A DNA stretch of 64,000 nucleotides from Apostichopus japonicus. Lineage: Eukaryota; Echinodermata; Holothuroidea; Aspidochirotida; Stichopodidae. Made by a program: the position numbers and the translations under genes. The notes beneath the pieces are model-generated. The model did not search any database and had not been told where the DNA came from. It saw nothing but the letters and a program-made list of their open reading frames with translations. Below, piece after piece: positions 55,515-64,000 of the stretch (position 1 is its first letter; every line of letters starts with the position of its first letter). The DNA lies in the NCBI RefSeq assembly GCF_037975245.1, contig NC_092575.1, positions 6,118,501 through 6,182,500 of the forward strand. Direction: 5' to 3'.

Positions 55515-55797
55515 AAAAACCTCTTTTGTGCATCATCCAGAGCCAAATGTTAAGCTACTGTACTTTGGTCACATTGCAAGAAGAGAAGGAGACTGTATTG
55601 AGAAAGTCATCATGCAAGGTCAAGTTGAAGAGAGCAGAAAACCTGAAAGACCCAGGACCAGATGGTTTGACCAAATAAAATCTTTGGTCGGATCGAGATC
55701 TCTTCAAGATCTTTACTCTCTTGCCAAGGATAGTCAGAAATGGCGTGCCATTGTTGACGTCACAAGCTGTCAGTCATGACTGGATCGAACCAACCAA
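55515..55797 (+). mobile_element. 5'-truncated LINE with 12-bp target duplication
   Basis: The frame 55528-55779 encodes LLYFGHIARREGDCIEKVIM, ERPRTRWFDQIKSL, and ...LAKDSQKWRAIV, the well-known tail of LINE reverse transcriptase proteins (FGH..R...GRPRTRW.D.I......A.DR..WR). The element ends in the short tail AACCAACCAACCAA. The direct repeat CCAACGCCTACT flanks it at 55503-55514 and 55798-55809. This is a severely 5'-truncated insertion with a nearly clean signature, so it is fairly recent. Confidence 0.88.
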
Positions 55798-56279
55798 CCA
55801 ACGCCTACTGAACCTGTCATTGTAATTTCTCTAGTACTGTGTAGACTACAATGTCAGCAAACAATACACTACAGGTATATGTCTGTAGGCAGATATATAA
55901 ACATTTCATCCTTTGACTGCTGAAAGTATCATGTTATACTAATTTACTGTGTAAATTACATTGTGTAACAATACACAATGTTTGAAATAAATGTAACTTG
56001 TAAACTGTATTCTCTCTCTCACTCCCTCCATGTTTGAATTCCTCATAATACAGTAAATGTCTGATTCAACAGCACTTGTAAACTTCTCTTACAAGGCACG
56101 ATAATGACCTTTAAACACACTGAATATATTTATAAACATATACCGTAGTACATAAAGTTCAGTAATAGCAGTATAGCGCTCAATTGAACTGGTGCAGAGC
56201 TATATAAGCATGTACAAACACGCTATTCCATCGCGTTTCAACAAGTCGATCACCAGGCAACTGCCTGATATATATGTTA

Positions 56280-56390
56280 TGTTGAAATCGTAATATATCA
56301 TATATATCGTATATAAATCGTGTATATTATATATATATCGTATATATATATCGTATACAGAAAATCGTATATATATATATTTACATATTT
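56280..56390. repeat. (AT)n / ATATATCGT simple repeat
   Basis: TATATATCGTATA-type words recur irregularly over about 110 bp, 400 bp upstream of the sulfotransferase coding exon. Confidence 0.85.
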
Positions 56391-56834
56391 ACAAAATAAC
56401 TTCCTGCCGCTTTTGATATTACTTTTTGTAATTGCTCGCTCTAGAAACCCTTAAACTGACAGTGTTATTTTTATGATTATTTTTTTTCTTCTGCTCTGGT
56501 GCATCAAATATTGTGAATTAGCATTCAGCTGAGACTCGTCCCTCTGATATATGCTCTCATCCATGAATGTTTATCAGCGAAATATTTACTAATGGGAGCT
56601 GACTTGAGGGTACACACATAAAATGATAATTGTTGATGTTATAGTACTTGTTACATTGGTTATCTCTTAATGTTTTCTTTCTTTCATTTCTTACCTTAGG
56701 TGAGTTTCCTCTGATTTGAATGTCAAAGTGTAGCTGCTCTTATAAAAGATATAACATTGGGGAAAAACGTAGCCTTTTTATTTGGTCGACAATTTCTGAG
56801 TGACGTGGTTTCTTCAGAACCCCCCGAGTTAACG

Positions 56835-57652
56835 ATGGGTCGTTATCGCCTGCTTCATTTGATCATAACGGCGGCGGCAGCAGCTAGTCTGATGTTTTTC
56901 TTCATGCAGTCGGGTTGCAACGAACTCGAAAACGACCAATATCTAGAGAGGATGGTGCAGAAACAGCCGCACCTTTTAATCGACGAACAAAACGTGGAGT
57001 ACGAGTACAGTCGGACTATGCCGCTGATATTCATCGGCGGAATGCCCCGGAGTGGAACCACCTTGATGAGAGCTATGATAGATGCTCATTCGGACGTGAG
57101 ATGCGGAGAGGAGACTAGAGTCATCCCGAGGTTACTAGGGATGAGAGCTCAGTGGGAGAAATCTCCCAAAGAACATGCGAGATTAGAGGAGGCCGGCTTG
57201 ACGGGGTCCGTCATAGACGATGCCATCAGTGCTTTCATTTTAGAGGTCATCGCCAAACACGGCCGACCGGCCCCGCGGCTATGTAACAAAGATCCTTTCG
57301 TTCTACGTTCCACCAAATACGTCCATAAAATATTCCCCAACAGCAAGTTCCTGCTCATGATACGAGACGGGAGGGCCACGGTCCATTCCATCATCTCCCG
57401 TAAGGTGACGATATCGGGGTTCGATATAAAGAGTTACCGCGACTGCTTGAAGAAGTGGAATTTAGCTATAGAGAGTATGTACAACCAGTGTCTGGAGGTA
57501 GGGCCAGATTGGTGTATGCCGGTGTTTTACGAACAACTCGTGCTCCATCCGGAGGAGTGGCTCAGGTCCATCGTCAAATTCCTGGACTTGGATTGGGATA
57601 GCGCCGTTCTTCATCACCAGGATTACATAGGGAAAGAAATATCACTATCTAA
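56835..57652 (+). CDS. TPST: TPST exon 1 (catalytic domain)
   Basis: The acceptor CTTACCTTAG ends at 56699, so 56700-56834 is 5' UTR and at least one non-coding exon lies upstream. The donor is TCTAA|GTGAGT, phase 2. The exon's GC content is higher than the surroundings. Confidence 0.93.
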
Positions 57653-59605
57653 GTGAGTATCCTATTCCTACTCCACACTATTTGAATGTTTTTCATACAA
57701 GGCATTGTAATTCAGATGAAATCTGCAGTTGGTAGTATATATATTTATTGCAAAGAAAATATATTCAAAATGCATCATTCATTTAGCAGTGAAATCACTT
57801 AGCACAGGTGGGGGGTGTGATATAGGCACACTTTTCACTTTGAACTGGTTAAGTTTACTCATAATCAATTTTCTATATTGTTTATCGACATTGCAATGTG
57901 TCTTATACTGTACCTACATGTACATCCGTGTTTAATTATAAACAGTGGATGAAATACTGAATGACAAGGGAGGGACTCATAACTTTGCCAATCCCTCAAA
58001 GAGGTGTTTTTTAATTTCTGAAACCCTAACACTCCATATGTTGTGTTATATTCGAGCAGAAATCTATTTAGTTACTGTGGGGGGGGGGGGGGGGTGGAGG
58101 AGGAGTTGTAATTCAGCCTGTTGGTTAAAGATATTAATGATGAAATTAAAATTCCAAACTGCTACTTTATCTGTTTTTAGTAAAGTTTGCTGAACATTGT
58201 TAAATTGATATCTAAAATAGCCTCAACCCACTCAATTTGCAATTCACAGCTGTTAGCAGGCAGTCAGTGAAATCAATCATTTATCGGGATCAATTAGTTT
58301 CAGATGCGAATTATTTTCTATTTTGGAGCTCTTGTGATAGACATCAAGAGTCATTTACAATTATGGATGCAACAATTAATAATAAATATGTTTACTCCAC
58401 GAATGGCCAAATGATAAATACTAGCACTACAGAGGGGCTGCATGATCCGTGAGTGAATAAATCAACATAAAAATCCCAAATTTGACGATAAAATCATGGC
58501 TAATGCCCGAAACAGGTGTGATTTTTGACTGGGTCGGTATGGTAACAGATTGTATGGCTCTACATCTGTTGTAGTGGTTTAGCCAGATATGTTTCTTAGT
58601 TTGAAAATATAGGATTGGCTTTGTCGACAGCCAGCTGTTGCCTCTTCACTCAAGGTAACGAAAACCGTCCCACATTTACTGAACGACCAATGGCAAACAG
58701 GTCGCAATTTTGTCATTTTGCCGTTTCACCTTGATCAGACTTGTGACAATGAGTGTTTAAGTCCATTGTCACAATGAAACACACTAATCAATTGAAAGTA
58801 CTGTAACTATGTCATGGGATACTGGCGCTTTTACATTTTTAGATATTTATTTAATAATATTAATTATTATCTGTAACTGGCCATTCAAATCTGAAATGAT
58901 TGTATAAAACTATATATTACTGATATTTCATCTGGGTATAAAGTGTCTTTGTGTCGCAGAGTGGGTTGAGTAGTTGAGGATGCTAAATGAAATTAAAGCC
59001 AGATCTTTCATTGATTACAAAATAAATGTCTTTGACACTAACTTTAATGCAAGGTTTTGCCAGTTTCTTATTTGGAGTAAAAAACTTTTTAACTGTTTTT
59101 TTTCTTCTGTCCTTTCAGGAGAGAAAGATCTACAGACCAAGTAGTGAAACCTGTTAACATGGAAGGCCTTACCAAGTGGGTCGGTCAAATACCGCCCGAC
59201 GTCGTCCGCGATATGCCAGATTTAGCACCTATGCTGGAGAAATTGGGCTACGACCCGAGGGCCAACCCTCCAAACTATGGCAACCCCGATAATTTTGTCT
59301 TGAAAAATGAAGAGTTTATTCGACAGCACAAGGACCTCTTGGATGAAAAAGTCAAGGAAGTATTTGGGGATAAGGGGGTGGACTTGGAAAATAACCCTGC
59401 AGCCGATGAAAATCACCCCCTCATGAGGCAACCAGGTGATCGACCACGGCCTATGCCGCGGAAGGAGAGAGGACCGGACCAAAATCCTAGAGAGAGACCT
59501 AGAGAGAGACCCGAGCCAGAGAGAGGTCAGGGACCACTATTGGGAAATTTAAAAAATAAAATGAATAAATTTGGTAAGAGAAAAGAGGGTGTGGCACTTA
59601 GGTAG
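56835..59605 (+). CDS. TPST: Protein-tyrosine sulfotransferase (TPST), 2 coding exons
   Basis: TPST moves sulfate from PAPS to tyrosines of secreted and membrane proteins in the trans-Golgi. The joined frame gives 434 residues (human TPST1/2: 370/377). It is a type II membrane protein: residues 6-24 are the signal anchor. Key sites are the PAPS 5'-phosphosulfate loop PRSGTT (71-76), catalytic Glu 92 in [11 protein letters not shown], the 3'-phosphate site around [13 protein letters not shown] (173-185), and cysteines 90, 150, 204, 219 and 227. Their spacing matches the two human disulfides (C90-C150, C219-C227; 204 unpaired or unknown). Exon 2 has [20 protein letters not shown] and the family end AKLGYDPxANPPNYG-like motif. 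ATG 56835 is chosen; the in-frame extension upstream has no ATG. Whether it is orthologous to TPST1 or TPST2 cannot be told. Confidence 0.93.
59119..59605 (+). CDS. TPST: TPST exon 2 with long charged C-terminus
   Basis: The acceptor is CCTTTCAG. It reads [20 protein letters not shown] through ANPPNYG, then a non-conserved tail rich in Arg, Pro and Glu ([14 protein letters not shown]) and a stop at 59603. A consensus-like donor, AATTTG|GTAAGA, at 59573 could instead join to a further exon, making the last ten residues intronic read-through. Confidence 0.88.
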
Positions 59606-62600
59606 TATTTGTTGATCTATGGGGTTTGAAATGATGGGGTGGACAGGAGGGGTGATGTTTGGTTTTTAATGAGCCATCTGATGCTGTCAAGTTTTCCTTG
59701 TGTAAGTTGATGGGGGGAGAGCATTGTCATTTACCAAATTTATTAAGGCTAAAGATAACCAGGAGCTTCCATAAATTTAAAAAAATTGCCTGAGTGTCTG
59801 TCTGGTAAAATGGAGGCAGTAGAAATACTGGCCCCATGGGGATATACTTAACATCACTGAAATAGGATTTTAAATAGATTGACAAAGATGTGGAGAATTT
59901 TTTTAATGTGCTTTAAAGGACCAATTCCAGCACGTGACAAGTATCATTTAAAGTAGATTGTTGCCTCTTCATAAGTTAACTAGGTCTGTTCAAGATGTTA
60001 ACCTTAGAAAATTAAACTATAAATGCAACAAATTGTCTTTAGAGGTGGAAATGTGAAGATTACGTTGTAGGGTCTGGGTCTAAAATGATGATACACAACA
60101 CAGTATGAATTGAGTGGTGGAGGGGAGCGGGGGGGGGGGGGGGGGTCAGGGGTGGACTTCACTTATTTGGAAGGTCAGAATATGATGCTACATTTGAAGG
60201 GACGGTAGAGTACAATTGCTAGCAACAGAGCTTTTGTTGGTTTAGTAGATTGTAGATCTGTTTCAGCACAATTCACTTTAATAATTATCAACCTGGGCCA
60301 GAACTTTTTGTTTTCTTTGTAGGTTTTTTTAATTTTTCTTACAGGATGTTTCTCTCTGTGTCATCTCTTGAAATAGTTTGCTCTAAGTGTAACTTGTACA
60401 TGCCCTGCCTTGGGCTTTCTTTTGACAGTTTGTGACATGACAATACCATGAGGTTGAGTGACCATGTCGTACAATTATTGTATAGACTACACACAGTATG
60501 TAATAAAAAAAAATAGAGCAAAAATTAAAAAAAAATACTGTCACAATATTGATAGGAATGTTTTACCTTGAACAGTTAACAAAGAAACCTTGTATATGTT
60601 GTTTGAAGATGGGTGATGTTTGAAGATGGGTGATGCTTGAAGATGGGTGATGGTTGAAGATGGGTGATGTTTGAAGATGGGTGATGCTTGAATATGGGTG
60701 ATGTTTGTTCCCCAATTGTTTAACCAAACATTATAAAAAATATTGTACACAGTGATATATTTCATTGACAGCATACATTCACTATAAGTGGAATTAAATA
60801 AGGAATTGTTGACAAGATGACATTGCAATATATCAGTAGGCTGATAACTGGTGCAGACTTGTCTGGTAAGGAATTAAACATAAAAGAAAATATATATATC
60901 TTCAACTGTGGCAGAGATAATACCTTTAAACTGAAATGAAAGAACACTTCATTTTGTTCATTACATAAGGTTTTATGAAAATATGTTTTCCATGAGACAG
61001 TACACAAGTCTGTATGCAAGTATATCCAGTACCCTGTGGCTTCTACCAAAACCAGGGATCTGTGCTGTAGTGATGTCATTCATCATACAGTGCACAAGTC
61101 TGTGTGCAGCTGTACAGCTTTCAAAGCAAATATAATCCTTTTATGATTTTAAATGTCTGTTTGATAAGTTGAGGAGTATGTGTTCCTGAAAGCCCAAAAA
61201 AATTGCATAAAAACTATAGCCAATGCTGTACATAATTTTCAGTTGATATACAGAACTGCAGGGTACAATTTTACAGTAGTTTAAGGGAATCTGCAATATG
61301 TCAAATTTAATGCTGTAGTGACTAAGACTGACGATGACTGTTGTCCGTTAACATCCGGTGGCTGTTTAGGTCACATGTAAACTTATTTCCCTACGATTGG
61401 TTGCATTTTAAAGCTGAGCAGATTTATGGGTGAACTACTGTTCGCTGTCGACTACCATTCAGGAGATCGTGTTGAGTTTGGTAGCTGCCCCACTGGACTT
61501 AATGACTGCCTTATTGTGATCAGTTGTAGTTGTAAACACCCCCACCCTGCCTGACTACTCGGGTAGGCAGTGTGTAGTCAGCTTACGACACAATTAAACC
61601 CTTCAATATTGGTTTACCAGCCATACTGATATGGTAAGATCGATTCGTTCCTTCTATAAATGTGTATGATCTCATCGCTGTAGGCTTGCTTCATTATTCT
61701 TCAAAAAACCTTTACTGTTAGTCTGGCAAACAGTCTTAATGGTAGTAATATTGTTTGTATGCCTTTCTTTGGAAAGTTGCCATACTCATTTTGGGCTGAA
61801 CAACCGGTGTATGAAATTAACGCTCTTAGGTGCCAAAAACACCAACGAAAAAAGTTTTTGTTTGTAAAAAAGAAGTATTTTGTTTTTTAGTTGTTTATAT
61901 TCCTTATAAATCTATTGAATTTTACCTGTTCTGACCATTCATTTTATTTTCTGTTTCTTGAGCATTCATTGCACAGAGTTTTGCATTATATTTTTTTACG
62001 CCATTGTTTTGTGAACATTGTCCTACTCGTTTTCATGTTTCCCTATGTAAGCTATAGTCTTTGTAAATTTATTTTTACAAACCAGCAAAAAGGCAGAAAT
62101 TTTTCTCATAAATATCACCCGTTTATTGCATGTGTTGGGGGTTGGGTGGGGGTGGGGGGCAAAGACAGGCAAGAAATGTCCTCTGCAGAGAGGATGTTAT
62201 TATACAATTGGTGTTATTGCAATGATAATAATTACCCAGACTTACTCCTTAAAGCAAGTTTTCTATGTTGAGTTCGGTTCAATTTGATAGTTTACAATAC
62301 TTAAATACCATGGCAACACAGATAATAACCTTCAGTCACAATTAAATTATGTCAGTATGAAAGTCAAACTGTTTGATTGTCTCTGTGCTGGTTTGTGTAT
62401 AGATATCTCCGAGCAACTTAGTGACAAACATTTAACGATCAGATGAATTCATTTAATTTCTGTATTCTTATCGACTATGACAATATCTGTCGATTTGGTG
62501 AAATTATTGCCTGAAGTTGGCAATCAAAGTGCAAAAAAACAGAAGCTTATTTAAAGGTTACCTGCCTTGATGCTATGATGGTGAGTTTCTACAGTCATAA

Positions 62601-64000
62601 AGTTTTTGATAAACTGGCCTTGAGATAATAGATTGAAGCTGGTCAACACTGGATATTCTTCCTCACTTTCTGACCTTGTCATTTGTGGAGTAGGATTTAG
62701 ATTTTGGTACAAATGTAATTTGATTTTTAATAGCCTAACACAGTAAAGTATCAACAGTAAGTTGCCAAATAGCTATATGAATATAATATTTGCCCTGTCC
62801 AACTTACGGTTGGTAACGTTTAAGTTTGGCACATTAACGATGCCGTTATGAAGTAACTGATATAACATACAGAAATTATAATTGGGAGTTTTCAACCAGC
62901 AAATGTGATAATTTTGTAGTTTGGTTCATACTATATTTTTTTGCATTGGTGGTATGTTAAAAAGCTGACTAGCAGTTAATTATCACATCAAGACTCCAAT
63001 TTGGTACTGGGGAAGGGTCTGGTTTTCTAGTGATTGTGGTCATGTCTGGTTTCCATGTCCAGGTTCTCTTCAGGGTCAGATTTCTTTAGAAGTATCTTGT
63101 TTTTGAGAAAAATAATAAACATTGATCTTGTATTGTTGTTAGTTGTAACATCTTAGGGGCCATTCTTACCTGAAATAGTGGCAGTTTTTATAGACTTGAA
63201 CTACTGAACTCTTTTTTTTTGGATAAAATCTTCAGCTAAAATGTGAGTTGCACAGTAAATTTGACAGCATTGTCTTTAATGGCTCTTAAAACTGACCTTT
63301 GACCTTATTCAGATTTCTATCTCTTCCTTTTAAATGTTGCCTGTTTTGTTGTCATATTCTTTGATCTGTCAACAGTGGTATAGATTTCAAGGCAGTTGAT
63401 ACTTGTAGTTTTATGACTCCGTTATCAAATGTATGATATGTCGGTTGTTGTTACCGCAACCGACTCTATTTGAAAAATGTATTTCTGTACATGCAAGGAA
63501 TATATAAGATATTAATTAAAAAGTTTTCAATACAAACTATCGAAGAATGCAATTTATTTCTGCTTGTTATTTGGGCTGATTTTACTTAATACCAAGTGTC
63601 ATACATGGTTAGCTTCAAGTGTTAGGAAAGCTTTGGAACCAAAGCCAACCATACATAGATGGGGGTGGGGGAGGGGGGGTACTGGGAGAGCTAAGAAGTT
63701 CTTCAAGGTACACGTTAGGGATAGAAGTCATAGGCCTTTATTCATATATTACATTATTTGACCTCCTTTGCCCTGATGTGACCTATAAATGAGGATGTCA
63801 GATGTCATATATGCCTTTACTTTACCCATAGAAACGCATAACAAGGGATGGCATAAAAAGTCCTGTTATAGAACCTCAACTTACGGATAGGATCTCCATA
63901 GCAACCTGCTTGGTATATACGAAACTTGCAACCGAAAACGGCAAAATAAATAATGGCATAATAAAAGTGGATGGGGGCACAGTAACTCACTCCCTTCCCA
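59606..64000. other. Downstream of TPST, no gene recognised
   Basis: Contains a poly-G run (60128-60147), a 17-bp minisatellite (60601-60702) and AT-rich sequence. The 126-codon frame at 61891-62271 is hydrophobic and of low complexity with no recognisable family. TPST 3' UTR or a last exon may lie here. Confidence 0.45.
60601..60702. repeat. 17-bp minisatellite, six copies
   Basis: The unit GTTTGAAGATGGGTGAT is repeated six times with single substitutions (GTTT/GCTT/GGTT; one AAT for AAG). Confidence 0.95.

Noticed and set aside
56757-56834. N-terminal extension of TPST upstream of ATG 56835
   Set aside because: The open frame there has no ATG, and MGRYRLLH followed by the hydrophobic anchor matches the family start.
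61891-62271. 126-codon hydrophobic frame downstream of TPST
   Set aside because: Phe/Leu/Tyr enrichment is what T-rich DNA gives by chance; no family motif is seen.

Overview
This is a gene-poor, intron-rich, repeat-rich animal nuclear segment. Genes are split by GT/AG introns, single exons lie kilobases apart, and the spaces between them are full of non-autonomous transposons, tandem minisatellites and poly-G/poly-C runs. The four recognisable proteins are all conserved metazoan genes. Gene structure, protein divergence and repeat style fit a marine invertebrate deuterostome, most likely an echinoderm and possibly a sea cucumber. The phylum is inferred from general appearance, not from a diagnostic marker.

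Layout. (1) About 1-21.6 kb, minus strand: MED15, the Mediator tail subunit. Twelve coding exons join in frame, from the N-terminal KIX domain through Gln-rich linkers to the start of the conserved C-terminal part; the 3' end lies beyond base 1. (2) 24.8-26.4 kb, plus strand: complete three-exon neuferricin/CYB5D2 homologue, head-to-head with MED15; the gap holds a decayed LINE 3' end. (3) 28.3-34.0 kb, minus strand: complete four-exon CTHRC1-like secreted glycoprotein (203 aa), whose introns carry a hAT-type MITE, a 1.16-kb transposon with a perfect 9-bp target duplication, and (in intron 1) a tRNA-Ser-derived SINE. (4) 37.0-43.0 kb: a 6-kb element with inverted arms made of ~150/300-bp tandem repeats, with nested insertions. 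(5) 43-56.7 kb: long non-coding stretch with scattered repeats and a 5'-truncated LINE with a 12-bp target duplication. (6) 56.8-59.6 kb, plus strand: two-exon protein-tyrosine sulfotransferase. (7) 59.6-64 kb: no further gene recognised.

The four genes do not form a pathway: MED15 is nuclear, neuferricin is membrane-anchored or secreted, TPST acts in the Golgi, and CTHRC1 is extracellular. The most unusual content is the mobile DNA, above all the 6-kb repeat-armed element (37006-43002) and the 1.16-kb element (30918-32077), which shares a coding-like segment with a decayed copy at 22.4 kb. Exon boundaries were derived by hand from splice signals and reading-frame continuity; repeat boundaries come from visible terminal repeats and target-site duplications.
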